The notes under the pieces: model-generated | The model's database searches: none | What the model saw: the letters and a program-made list of their open reading frames with translations, nothing else | Told to the model about the DNA's origin: nothing | Virus record (IMG/VR): IMGVR_UViG_3300044703_000055 | Span: 1 to 51,124 of that record | Direction: 5' to 3' (one strand) | DNA: 51,124 bases | Origin: a virus | Made by a program: the position numbers and the translations under genes | Part shown: positions 1-8,519 of the stretch, in pieces | How the letters are laid out: each line of letters begins with the position of its first letter | Position numbering within the stretch: the stretch's first letter is position 1

Positions 1-954
1 GGTAGGATTGCGGATGGATTCGGTCGAGAACTGCGCCAGGGACGGGTGAATAGAGCGAACGCGATCGCGGTTTTCATGCATAGCTTTCAGGAATTTGTAG
101 ACGGTCTCATCGGGAACATGCGCGCCGGCCAGCATGGCGGTCCAGAGCGTCAGGGTCGTCTCTTCCTGTGTAACGAATGGATAGGCGCCCTTCGGCACCG
201 TATACGTGTCGTACCCCCAGCGGTCGCCCGCCATCTTCATCTTGGCCGGATCCGATGATATCCACACCAGCGGTCGCCCGCGAGCGACGTCTGCGACTTC
301 CGCCGTCGGCACGAAATTACCGTTGATGTAAACGTCGATTTTGCCGTCGCGCAGCGCGTCCATTCCGCCTGCCGAATTGCTGCGGAAAACGCTGCCGCCC
401 TTGATTACATCCGCTTCCTTGATGCCGTGCGCATCGAAGATCGCGACATACATGCTCAGCGTCGACTGCAAATTGGCCGGTTGATTTACCGCGAGACGCA
501 TTGGCGGCTTCTTGGCCGCGATATCGGAAAACGATCTGATGCCATGGCGATCCGCCCATTCCTTGGTCATCATGTTATGCACGACCAAGTGGTTGTGAAT
601 CAGCATCACGAAATTGAACTTCCCCTTCAGGGATTCGGTGAACGGTGCTTTCCCCTCCAGTGCATGGGCGATTTCAGGAGCGCCTCCGGTGAACGTGAAG
701 TCCGACTGCCCCTTGGCAATGTTCAGAACGCCGCCGGCGGGACTGCCCGGTTTATAAGTCGCGGCGGAGCCGGCATACGTTTCCCGCATGATCCCGTTGA
801 TGGCTTCCGCCACAACTTTGAAATAGCCTTGCGCCGTGGCGCCATCGACCGTGTAGTTGATCGGGCCTTTGTCGTTGAAATCCGCTCGCGACGCGGATGA
901 AGAAAAAGCGGCAGCGATCGCCAACAGTGCGGACGCAAATCGGCCGAGGCTCAT
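1..954 (-). CDS. TAXI-family TRAP transporter solute-binding subunit (3' end cut by window)
   Basis: The minus-strand frame is open from an ATG at 954 to the window edge, giving 318 residues without a stop. An N-terminal signal peptide (about residues 1-24, ending SSASRADF) predicts a periplasmic protein. The segments PGSPAGGVLNIAKGQSDFTF, IHNHLVVHN and LRDGKIDVYINGNFVP fit the TAXI class of TRAP solute receptors, which capture organic-acid or amino-acid ligands for a DctQM-type membrane permease. GGAAGGAA lies just upstream of the start. It belongs to the host chromosome outside the integrated element. The ligand is not predictable, and the permease genes are not in the window. Confidence 0.85.
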   Translation of the reverse strand, partial: MSLGRFASALLAIAAAFSSSASRADFNDKGPINYTVDGATAQGYFKVVAEAINGIMRETYAGSAATYKPGSPAGGVLNIAKGQSDFTFTGGAPEIAHALEGKAPFTESLKGKFNFVMLIHNHLVVHNMMTKEWADRHGIRSFSDIAAKKPPMRLAVNQPANLQSTLSMYVAIFDAHGIKEADVIKGGSVFRSNSAGGMDALRDGKIDVYINGNFVPTAEVADVARGRPLVWISSDPAKMKMAGDRWGYDTYTVPKGAYPFVTQEETTLTLWTAMLAGAHVPDETVYKFLKAMHENRDRVRSIHPSLAQFSTESIRNPT

Positions 955-1080
955 CCTGGTGTTCCTTCCCTTTGGCGATCATCTGTCGGATCGCTTTAGG
1001 GGGCACTGTAGAATGGACCTCGGCAGAACGAAACGGGTCGTCCGAACATTTGTATGACGAGCACCCGTCGGCGCTGGCCC

Positions 1081-1782
1081 TCAGCGAGGAGCGCCGATTT
1101 TTCCGTCGGCGACCGCGACGTAATACTCCCACGCACGCACCGGCTCGTGCACACGATCGTCACCGTGGCGGCGCGCGGCGCCTTCCGCGGAATAGGATTT
1201 CGGCTTGAACCCGGCGCCTTGAGCAAGCAGTTGCGCCTGCGCCATCTCCTCCAGAAACAGCGCCTGCACGCAGGCATGCGGCACCGACTGCCCCACCGCC
1301 AGCATGCCGTTCGACTGCAGGATCACGGCCTCCGAATCTCCCAGAGCGTCGGCGACGCCCTCCCCCATCTCGCGGCTGGCAACCAGAAACGGCTCCGGAA
1401 AGACTCGCACTTCGGCGCCGAGATTAGCTCCGAATCCATGCGCGGCCCGCAGCGGCTCGGCGGCGCAGGCATAGGCGGCGACATGGCGAGGGTGCCCGCG
1501 CGCGATCGCCATCACGTCGGCGCGGCGGCGATAGACCGCGAGATGCATCGCGACTTCGAGCGGCGGCCTGCCGCCGCCTGCGGTTTGCTGCCCGTCCAGA
1601 TCGAGCTCGACCAACTCGTTCTCGCTCACCAGCCCCAATGCGCGCCGCGGCGTCATCAGAATCTTGTCGCCCGGGAGCCGCGCGCTGATATGTCCGAACC
1701 CCTCGACGATGCGAAAGTAATGCAACACGCGGCAGCCGGCGAGTACTTCGGCGCGCAACTCTGCCGTTGACGTGAAATCCAT
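1081..1782 (-). CDS. class II aldolase/adducin family protein
   Basis: This 233-residue protein has the class II aldolase/adducin fold: HYFRIVEGFGHISARLPG near the N-terminus, a GHPRH metal-ligand pair in the middle, and the segment LQSNGMLAVG where most relatives have an L..HG motif. The third usual histidine is therefore Asn here, which may change metal binding. I chose the ATG at 1782 because a strong AAGGAGGGG lies just before it; an in-frame start at 1869 exists but lacks such a site. Family members act on sugar phosphates or small hydroxy acids. Substrate unknown. Chromosomal gene next to the left end of the element. Confidence 0.82.
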   Translation of the reverse strand: MDFTSTAELRAEVLAGCRVLHYFRIVEGFGHISARLPGDKILMTPRRALGLVSENELVELDLDGQQTAGGGRPPLEVAMHLAVYRRRADVMAIARGHPRHVAAYACAAEPLRAAHGFGANLGAEVRVFPEPFLVASREMGEGVADALGDSEAVILQSNGMLAVGQSVPHACVQALFLEEMAQAQLLAQGAGFKPKSYSAEGAARRHGDDRVHEPVRAWEYYVAVADGKIGAPR

Positions 1783-1984
1783 CCCCTCCTCCTTTTGTGA
1801 TGAGAATGCCGGCACGATCAGTACCATCGCCGCGCTGGCAGGCGGTTTCCAAGACTTTATCGAAGACAAGGAAATAGGTCGCGCACTTTGTGCCGCGATC
1901 GGTGGCTAACCCGGGCGCTCGTCGGCGTCCTGGAGGGAATCAGAGAATGGTGCGCGCACTCTACTTTCCGGCTACATCCTGCCG

Positions 1985-2037
<53 letters not shown>

Positions 2038-2169
2038 GATTTTTGACGCAGAACATCTCATCATACCCCGCCACTTTTCGCACGTAAGTCATTTGATTCG
2101 CTTGCTTTTACCCGCTCGCGCTACTACAGCCCATATCGCCGCACCACTCATACATCGAGTACCTAGACC

Positions 2170-3357
2170 GTGCCTAGAATACCTTTTTCGGATGCCGGAC
2201 TCAGAAGCTTAAAACCGCCCCCCACCGGTCAGCTTGATTATTGGGATAGCAAGCTACCCGCGTTCGGTTGCCGCGTCTCGCAGGGAGGCGCTAAGACGTT
2301 CGTACTCAAACGGCAGAATACCCGCATTACCCTCGGTAGGTATGGCATTCTGAGCCTCTCGGAAGCCCGTTCAGAAGCGCGCCGGATGCTTGCCGAGTTC
2401 ACCCTTGGCAAAGTCAGACCCCAATCCATTACCTACCCCGAAGCCGTCCGGCTGTTCATCGAGGATAAGAAGCGCAACCGCCGCCTTTCGACCGCTGAAC
2501 AGTACGAATGGTTCCTCGGTCGCCTTAAGTTCGGGCAGCTTGCCGACATCCGGCCGGATGACCTTTCGCGGCAGCTCGCCAAGGTAAAGTCCCGCAGCAC
2601 CTATGATCACGTTTTGGTTGCGGCACGGATCTTCTTCAATTGGTGCATGAAGCGGCAGTACACCAGCCAAAACCCCACCTTTGGCCTGTCCCCCCATGGG
2701 ACGGAGAAGCGCGCTCGCGTACTTTCCGATCAGGAGTTACAATGTATTTGGCGAGCTTGTGAGGGTGTAACGGTACAAACGCCTAATCCGACGCTGGAAA
2801 GCGCTCAAGAGAATATCGGAAGATTGCCCGCACACTTCGCCACAATCGTTAAACTTTTAATACTTACAGGTGCTCGCAGGGGAGAGATCGCGGCACTCCA
2901 AAATTCATGGATAGACTTTCAAAACTCATCGCTTACGTTTCCCGCGTCTATTACAAAGAATGGGCGCGAACACACTATTCCACTGCCTGCAACATTTGCG
3001 CAGCTCGTCACCCCGACAGACCTGACTACATCCCCCGCGCTCATTTTCCCAGCACGGGGCAAGGCGAATACGCCCTTCAATGGTTGGTCAAAGAGCAAAG
3101 CCGCCCTCGATAAACTTTCCGGCGTCACCGGCTGGACTTTGCACGATCTCCGCAGAACGTACCGCAGCACCCTTGGCCGCTTAGGGGTTCGATCTGATAT
3201 TGCAGAACGGTTGGTCAATCACATATCCGCCCGCTCGGAGATGGAAATCACCTATGACCGGTACACCTACATGCCCGAAATGCGCGAGGCGGTAGCAAAG
3301 TACGAAGCTCATCTTTCACGCCTGTTCGGCGCGCCCCAAAAATCTTTGGCTGCGTGA
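2170..3357 (+). CDS. int: tyrosine recombinase/integrase (P4-like)
   Basis: 395 residues with a GTG start. The N-terminus resembles the DUF4102 arm-binding domain (YWDSKLPAFGCRVSQGG, ITLGRYGILSLSEAR). A SAM-like core-binding domain follows at about 85-170, and the catalytic domain at about 180-375. Visible catalytic elements are the first Arg in GARRGEI (~236), Lys in ITKNGREH, HDLRRTYRS (His ~324, Arg ~327), a second His in LVNHIS, and the nucleophile Tyr in ITYDRYTY (~362). It sits next to the left attachment repeat and should catalyse integration and excision at the tRNA-Ala site. The start codon is uncertain because no strong ribosome-binding site is visible. Confidence 0.93.
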   Translation: MPRIPFSDAGLRSLKPPPTGQLDYWDSKLPAFGCRVSQGGAKTFVLKRQNTRITLGRYGILSLSEARSEARRMLAEFTLGKVRPQSITYPEAVRLFIEDKKRNRRLSTAEQYEWFLGRLKFGQLADIRPDDLSRQLAKVKSRSTYDHVLVAARIFFNWCMKRQYTSQNPTFGLSPHGTEKRARVLSDQELQCIWRACEGVTVQTPNPTLESAQENIGRLPAHFATIVKLLILTGARRGEIAALQNSWIDFQNSSLTFPASITKNGREHTIPLPATFAQLVTPTDLTTSPALIFPARGKANTPFNGWSKSKAALDKLSGVTGWTLHDLRRTYRSTLGRLGVRSDIAERLVNHISARSEMEITYDRYTYMPEMREAVAKYEAHLSRLFGAPQKSLAA

Positions 3358-3461
3358 GGTTTGTGCTGTTGCGCCGTCACAACCCTAACGTTATCCTCTC
3401 GTTTGCCCGCTGGCATTAACCCAGACTGGCACCGGTGACCAGCTCTGCAAGGAGCTAACCG

Positions 3462-3680
3462 ATGACAGTCGAGAAATTGCTAGTGACGAGGAACGAGTGC
3501 CGACAGATGGGGCTCAAATACTCTTCGATGCAGTTTTTGCGATGGGAGAAGATGGAACTGCTGACTCCAATAAAGCCAGCGGGCCGCTATTCCCGCGTAC
3601 ACTACCGTATCGAGCAGGTGAAAGCCCTCATTGAGGCGCGAGCCTCGCAGGTGAAGCCGACCGCAAGGAAAGCTGCTTAA
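3462..3680 (+). CDS. small excisionase-like DNA-binding protein
   Basis: A 72-residue basic protein starting at ATG after AAGGAG. The pattern LLVTRNECRQMGLKYSSMQFLRWEK followed by GRYSRVHYRIEQVKALIEARA (each quoted in part) fits the winged-helix of AlpA/MerR/excisionase proteins: helix-turn-helix, beta wing, then recognition of the next residues. It lies directly downstream of the integrase on the same strand, which supports a role in excision directionality. A transcriptional regulator is the alternative. Confidence 0.6.
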   Translation: MTVEKLLVTRNECRQMGLKYSSMQFLRWEKMELLTPIKPAGRYSRVHYRIEQVKALIEARASQVKPTARKAA

Positions 3681-3690
3681 AGGGCACAGA

Positions 3691-3721
3691 GGGGCCGCCG
3701 GGTGCACACCGGCGGCCCCTT
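3691..3721 (+). terminator. strong hairpin after the excisionase-like gene
   Basis: An 11-bp perfect GC-rich stem (GGGGCCGCCGG paired with CCGGCGGCCCC) with a short loop follows the stop codon at 3680. Only two T residues follow, so termination efficiency is uncertain. Confidence 0.6.
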
Positions 3722-3736
3722 CACCGGGGGGGTCGC

Positions 3737-4909
3737 TTGGTCTCGTTCCAAGAATTCATCTCAGATTATCCATCATTCTTTGCTGAATGGCAGGTAGCCA
3801 ATCGCCACAAGATCTATTTCTTCCTCGTTTGCGACGCGCTTATCTTTGTTGGCTTTCTTACCGCATTCGCAATTAGGCGAAATCACGACACACCGACAAA
3901 ACGCATAAAGACGATCATAGAAAATTTTTTCGGACTCGTTGTCGTTATGCCCGCCATCTGCATTTTCTTGGAGTCATTTCGCGGCTGGATTGCTCCAACT
4001 TACCCGCAACTATCTTTCTACATCCTATTCGCTCCCTTCGTGATATTTCTCATTGCTCTGGTGATATATTTCGCCGTCATGTTTTATAAGAACCAAAAGA
4101 TTAGATTATCCGGCCCGTGGAACGGCGTTTCTCGCAATCATTTCTCGGTCTCTCGAAAACCTCCACCGCCATCTAGACAGTCCACGCAACCCCAGGCGCA
4201 AACGATGACAAATGCACCGCAACACACCGAGGCTCGAACTCCGCAAACGGGCATGAAGCCAATTCGCGACCCTACTGACCTGAAGCCGCTTTCCGATACG
4301 CTATTTGAGTTTGGTGGTAGTTATATTGTTCTCAGCATTCTAGTCGGTCTTTGCATCATCAACGTGATCGGAATCGCTCTTGATCCCTTTATGCACACCA
4401 TTCTTGCGGCCCTATTTGGCGTCGGCGCTTTCATATATTGGAACTGGCATCAACGTCCGCGCACGATCGTTAGCGCCACCAAACCGCCCGACACCGCACC
4501 GATCGCGAAACCAGTAAGCGGGAATATGCGAGTTGATTTCCAACGCCGAGAAGTTGTTCGCAAACAAAAGACCGGCGGGCTTTCCTCCGTGACCTACAAC
4601 ACCTTTGAGCTAATCATCCAGGTTCAGTTCAGCGAAACCGCTCTGAAGATAATCCATCACGCTAATTTAATGCCATATACCCTATCAAAATATGCAGCCA
4701 GCATGTTCGATTTCACATTGGAACACAAGTACGATCCGCCTATCGTTGTCGCGGACCTTGTCGGCAAACCGCTCGTTATCATTCGCGACTCTCTGCCGGA
4801 ACTTAACACCATGGAAAGCCAATTGCGGGAAGCGCTAAAGACTTTGAACGAGGCGATTAAAACGGCCGGTGAGACACAGACAACCGCTCGGGAGACGTTT
4901 GAGCTATGA
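3737..4909 (+). CDS. multi-pass membrane protein, partner of the coupling ATPase
   Basis: About 390 residues starting at TTG (no ATG is available; GGGGGG precedes it). Hydrophobic segments are visible at about residues 24-46, 62-80, 92-117 and a pair around 195-240. A Pro/Gln-rich linker (RKPPPPSRQSTQPQAQ) separates the first group from the second. The C-terminal ~130 residues look soluble and mixed alpha/beta. Its stop overlaps the start of the coupling-protein gene in an ATGA, so the two are translationally coupled. I infer it supplies the membrane anchor that the downstream ATPase largely lacks. No family recognised with confidence. Confidence 0.65.
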   Translation: MVSFQEFISDYPSFFAEWQVANRHKIYFFLVCDALIFVGFLTAFAIRRNHDTPTKRIKTIIENFFGLVVVMPAICIFLESFRGWIAPTYPQLSFYILFAPFVIFLIALVIYFAVMFYKNQKIRLSGPWNGVSRNHFSVSRKPPPPSRQSTQPQAQTMTNAPQHTEARTPQTGMKPIRDPTDLKPLSDTLFEFGGSYIVLSILVGLCIINVIGIALDPFMHTILAALFGVGAFIYWNWHQRPRTIVSATKPPDTAPIAKPVSGNMRVDFQRREVVRKQKTGGLSSVTYNTFELIIQVQFSETALKIIHHANLMPYTLSKYAASMFDFTLEHKYDPPIVVADLVGKPLVIIRDSLPELNTMESQLREALKTLNEAIKTAGETQTTARETFEL

Positions 4910-7047
4910 GCAGGCTGCCCACATTGTGGGACGCTGTTATCGACGAAATGCCCAGGAGCCGGCACAGCCGCACCTGGACAGGATTCGCCGGGGCTGTCGG
5001 GGGACTTGTTGTACTCTCACCGTTTTTGGCCGCGAGTGCTGTAGCGCGAGAACTGCTGGCTCCAAATCCCAACGATACGGACATCAACCGCCAACTCAGG
5101 ACGTTGAGCGGAGATAGCGAAGGCCTCCACCGGATAGCGCAACAGATTGCCTCAACGATTTCCTACCCGTCTCCCGAAGAATTTCTACGTCTGGTGCTCA
5201 GCGCATGCATCGACCGACTGATTGCGGAGAACTGTTCGCCACCGCCCACGTCCGTATTCGATGCCTTCTCAGACATAGTAATCGGATTGTACGACTTACC
5301 TGAACTAGCCGTTCCTCCACCACGGCCCCCTGATATTCTTCTCCACACGATTGATGGCGCACGCTGGCGTGATGCAACACGTGTCTATATCTCCCACTTC
5401 TCCAATCCCCACCTTCTGCTAACACTTACGGCCGCCGCGTTCCTGGAAAGCCTCTATGAATTCATCCGAGCACTTCCTCCGTCGATACTTATTTCATGGG
5501 ATGAATTTGCTGAAGAATGGGACGACCTGCCGCCCACTTCATTTCGGGTCCCATTGACTGATGTAACCGGTCATCCCGGTTCACTAATCACGACAATCCT
5601 TCTACCTTTCTATTCCCCTGGCGTTGTAGACAATGACTTGTTCGTGCGGCTCCGCGCGCACATGAATGAACGCGTAGACCAAATCGGCTATATGCCTGAA
5701 AACTATCGCGGCAGCCCCGCGGAGGTGCTCGATACTTATGTAGCCCGAACCCCATTTGAGCGGGTTTTTTCGGCGGAAGTACCCCTGCAACTGCCGCAAG
5801 AACAGCGCTTCGCAGGTCACTGGATCATCGCCCCCGCCGGTCGTGGCAAGACTACCCTTCTGCATAAGATGTTCCTGGACGATCTCAAGCGAGAAGCTTC
5901 TATCGTCATTATCGATTCTAAAGGAGAGCTGATCGAGCCGATAAAGAACTTGCGAGCCATATCTGACCGCCTCGTATTGGTTGAACCGGACGAGCATTTT
6001 CCCTTGGCTCTCAATCCCCTAGACATTCCCAATGCCGGGGTGATGCAGACGATCGCGCTCATCGAGTACGTAATGTCTGCGCTTTTGGAAGCTAAGTTCA
6101 CGCCACTTCAATCGGCGCTCTTCAGAAACGTCATTCCGGCGATAGTCGAGGCAATTCCCAACGCAACACTCGACACCTTCAAAGCGGTGATCACGAGCGG
6201 CTTTGAGCCATTCCAGGAGCACTTCTCACGCCTTAGTGCGCGGACCCAAGCGTTCTTTCTCGACAAGCAAAATGGGTTCGCGTCGAAAACGTATGCCGAA
6301 ACGCGCAACCAGATCATCTGGCGGCTCGACTATTTAATGACGAACCCTGTCATGCGAGCAATGTTCGCCGCCGCGAAGACGAAGCTCGATCTGGGAAAGG
6401 AGATGGATGCTGGCAAAATTATAATTATCAATAACTCAAAGGCGCTCCTCACAGACGAAGGCGCGGAATTCTTCGGGCGGTTCTTCATTGCTCTTATCCT
6501 TGCCGCCGCCCAGCAGCGCGCCTCCCGAAGACCCGCCGATAAGCTGCCGTGCTACGTTTATATAGACGAGTGCCACAATGTGATCGCCCGCGATCTGAAA
6601 ATCCCAACCATCCTTGATGAGTGTCGATCGCAAAAAATCGCCCTGATCATGGCCCATCAGCGGACCGCGCAATTAACCGCCCCCGTGCTCGATGCCGTCG
6701 CTAACTGTGCTATCCGTATGGCGAATAGTGACGATGAGGCGAAATATCTCGCAGATAAGCTTCGCACGAGCACCGAGGCCATCCGCGTTTTGCCGCGGGG
6801 CACCTTCGCGACGTTTGTGCGCGATCTGACGCCAACCGCGCTTGCCCTTAAGATTCCGCGCGTAGATCTGACCGCCCTGCCGCAGATATCGGCCCAGCAA
6901 CGCTCTGTGATACATGAACGTATGCGCCAAGAATTCGGTTATTCGCCTGTGAACCTACCTCTGACCACGAGTTCTGCGGTCTCTCATGATATCGAACATC
7001 CGACTGAGCCTGCGCGAACATTCGGGCCGAAGTCGTGGGGAGCATGA
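4906..7047 (+). CDS. VirD4/TraG-type coupling-protein ATPase (HerA/FtsK superfamily)
   Basis: 713 residues. Walker A is APAGRGKTTLL (~309-318) and Walker B is CYVYIDECHN (~549-558). Further hallmarks are DSKGELIEP after strand 2, ALNPLDIPN, and a sensor/arginine region AHQRTAQL followed by ANSDDEAKYLADKL. These match type IV coupling proteins, which pump DNA through membranes using ATP. The ~300-residue N-terminal part is helical with only one hydrophobic stretch (~25-48), unlike the two-helix anchor of classical VirD4. The start overlaps the upstream membrane gene. No relaxase or mating-pair genes are nearby, so it may serve a partial transfer system, a defence role or DNA handling in the phage cycle. 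Confidence 0.85.
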   Translation: MSRLPTLWDAVIDEMPRSRHSRTWTGFAGAVGGLVVLSPFLAASAVARELLAPNPNDTDINRQLRTLSGDSEGLHRIAQQIASTISYPSPEEFLRLVLSACIDRLIAENCSPPPTSVFDAFSDIVIGLYDLPELAVPPPRPPDILLHTIDGARWRDATRVYISHFSNPHLLLTLTAAAFLESLYEFIRALPPSILISWDEFAEEWDDLPPTSFRVPLTDVTGHPGSLITTILLPFYSPGVVDNDLFVRLRAHMNERVDQIGYMPENYRGSPAEVLDTYVARTPFERVFSAEVPLQLPQEQRFAGHWIIAPAGRGKTTLLHKMFLDDLKREASIVIIDSKGELIEPIKNLRAISDRLVLVEPDEHFPLALNPLDIPNAGVMQTIALIEYVMSALLEAKFTPLQSALFRNVIPAIVEAIPNATLDTFKAVITSGFEPFQEHFSRLSARTQAFFLDKQNGFASKTYAETRNQIIWRLDYLMTNPVMRAMFAAAKTKLDLGKEMDAGKIIIINNSKALLTDEGAEFFGRFFIALILAAAQQRASRRPADKLPCYVYIDECHNVIARDLKIPTILDECRSQKIALIMAHQRTAQLTAPVLDAVANCAIRMANSDDEAKYLADKLRTSTEAIRVLPRGTFATFVRDLTPTALALKIPRVDLTALPQISAQQRSVIHERMRQEFGYSPVNLPLTTSSAVSHDIEHPTEPARTFGPKSWGA

Positions 7048-7057
7048 TAAACTTTTA

Positions 7058-7089
7058 GTGAGCTATCCACTTCCTATAACATAGCTCAC
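7058..7089. promoter_or_regulatory. perfect 9-bp inverted repeat upstream of the Replic_Relax-like gene
   Basis: GTGAGCTAT at 7058-7066 and ATAGCTCAC at 7081-7089 are perfect complements separated by 14 bases. It lies 45 bp before the next start codon and has no T-run, so an operator or mRNA hairpin is more likely than a terminator. The repressor or other factor that would bind is unknown. Confidence 0.45.
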
Positions 7090-7133
7090 CCGACGTTTTT
7101 CTGCCGGTTCGCTGAATCGGCTACCTTTCACAT

Positions 7134-7958
7134 ATGGATTACACACCACGGTGGCAGCGCAATCTTCCAGCGAAGCGCAAATATCGCCTGACCTTCAACG
7201 AGGGCGATCTTGAAATCTGCAATCTGTTGTCGCCCACACGTGCGCCATGGGGCTATCAGTATTTGCCGTCCGGCTACTTTCCGGCGCTTTTAAACCGTCG
7301 CGAGGGGATGAAGGATCGGCTGGGTCCGCTTTCGCGCCCCCCGAATACGTACCTCAAAATCCCCGAACAGCCGCACAACAACTACCGTGACCTGATCTAT
7401 TCGCTCGATTCAAAAGGCGCGGACGAGCTGAGGGAGGCCGGGCACACCGTCCCGCGCCTGCACCTACGCAAGCTTCCGCACGAGCTTATGGCTTGCTGTA
7501 TCGGCGCTTCATTCGAGATCGGTGCCACCAAACACGAGCTGCCGATCACCATTCATACCGTATCGAACGACTTCTACCCCGACTGGCCGGTGTTCTCCCT
7601 TGCAGGCTCCCCGCCGATTTACATCGAAGCCGACCTTGCGACGGAAACGCTCGACACCCGCAAGGCTGACGCCACGAGCATTGCCGGGAAATTCGTCGAA
7701 TACATCAAGCTCCTGGAGAAAGAGGACATCATTGTCCTTTTCATAACGACCCGGGACACGCGCCGCGATTCGATGGCTGGGCTCCTCGGATCAACGCTTA
7801 AGCCGCACCAACGCGAGATGGCCCGCCATTTCGGGTTCATGTCCATTCAATACGACCGCTTCGTGAACACCATCCCAAAGCTGTCCGATTGGGCGGTCTC
7901 GAGCCGGTACCACCGCGCCATTTTCCCCCACCTGAACCTGCTTGAACGGAGGCTCTAG
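7134..7958 (+). CDS. Replic_Relax-like winged-helix protein
   Basis: 274 residues. The N-terminus (KYRLTFNEGDLEICNLL, then a Leu-rich helix and IYSLDSKGADELREAG) looks like the winged helix of the replication-relaxation family (Pfam Replic_Relax). The C-terminal half has the family hallmark IYIEADLATETLD, then KFVEYIKLLEK and IIVLFITTRDTRRDSM, which resembles the second domain of that family. Such proteins occur on conjugative plasmids and ICEs beside coupling ATPases, as here. Function in this family is poorly defined; DNA binding at an origin or transfer region is my inference. It is followed by a 1-nt overlapping GTG gene. Confidence 0.62.
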   Translation: MDYTPRWQRNLPAKRKYRLTFNEGDLEICNLLSPTRAPWGYQYLPSGYFPALLNRREGMKDRLGPLSRPPNTYLKIPEQPHNNYRDLIYSLDSKGADELREAGHTVPRLHLRKLPHELMACCIGASFEIGATKHELPITIHTVSNDFYPDWPVFSLAGSPPIYIEADLATETLDTRKADATSIAGKFVEYIKLLEKEDIIVLFITTRDTRRDSMAGLLGSTLKPHQREMARHFGFMSIQYDRFVNTIPKLSDWAVSSRYHRAIFPHLNLLERRL

Positions 7959-8119
7959 TGCTCGACAGCAAGCTCGCCCGGCTGAAGGAACTTATCAACG
8001 AAAAGGAGCGGATTGATCGAGAGCTGAGCGTCCTGCTCGGCGAGACGGAGAAGCCGAAGCGCGGGAGGCCAAAAAAAGAGGGCGGCAATGCGCCGCCCTC
8101 GTCGTCTACAGGAGCCTGA
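7958..8119 (+). CDS. coiled-coil mini-protein with AT-hook motif
   Basis: 53 residues starting at GTG 7958, which overlaps the previous stop (TAGTG) and follows GGAGG at a good distance. Residues 1-31 form a charged helix (KLARLKELINEKERIDREL) likely to be a coiled coil. Residues 32-41 (KPKRGRPKK) contain the GRP core of an AT-hook, which binds the minor groove of AT-rich DNA. The tail is GGNAPPSSS. Coupling to the Replic_Relax-like gene suggests a shared DNA-bound function. The 3' end overlaps the terminator of the opposing gene. Confidence 0.68.
   Translation: MLDSKLARLKELINEKERIDRELSVLLGETEKPKRGRPKKEGGNAPPSSSTGA
8071..8100 (-). terminator. rho-independent terminator of the minus-strand gene 8123-8380
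   Basis: A perfect 9-bp stem (GAGGGCGGC/GCCGCCCTC, 8078-8100) with a 5-nt loop. Read on the minus strand it is followed by seven T residues (8071-8077). The same bases encode the last codons of the converging AT-hook gene. Confidence 0.85.
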
Positions 8120-8122
8120 AAG

Positions 8123-8380
8123 CTATTCGTCGTGGATCGGCTCGTCTTCCTCGACGAACGGCGGCACCAGGACCATCGCGCCGTTCCAGCCGCTAATGGG
8201 CAAGGTGTTGAGCTTCACGGTGAAGCCGGGTTCTCCGTTCTTTCGTGCGAATGCAACACCGACGGGGCTCCAGTCGCGCGCGCCAGGTCCCGTTTTCGCC
8301 CGAACATAGAACGCGATTTCCCGCCGCTCCGCAGTCTGCTGCCGCCGCGTGCGCGGATCGGCACGTTCAGTGATCGACAT
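8123..8380 (-). CDS. small conserved-looking protein of unknown function
   Basis: 85 residues, with ATG at 8380 preceded by AAGGAG at 6 bp. The sequence has AFYVRAKTG, PVGVAFARKNGEPGFTVKLN, LPISGWNGAMVLVPPF and an acidic end. I recall similar short proteins ending in a GF.lKLnalP...G...L.PP-type pattern on alphaproteobacterial plasmids and ICEs, but cannot name a family. It has its own terminator and is transcribed against its neighbours, diverging from the primase-like gene. Confidence 0.65.
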   Translation of the reverse strand: MSITERADPRTRRQQTAERREIAFYVRAKTGPGARDWSPVGVAFARKNGEPGFTVKLNTLPISGWNGAMVLVPPFVEEDEPIHDE

Positions 8381-8519
8381 CACCAGCTCCTTCGTGAGGC
8401 ATGATTGCCGTCATTGATTATAACAGGGAATTATTTGCTGTAACCGTGAGCTGTGCTCGACAACGTGATTGTTTGTTTGGATGTACAATTGGCAGCAGGC
8501 GACTACAAAGGAGCTTGCC

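Noticed and set aside
1054-1770. A 238-codon plus-strand open frame
   Set aside because: Opposite-strand shadow of the class II aldolase gene; Arg/His-rich with no recognisable motif.
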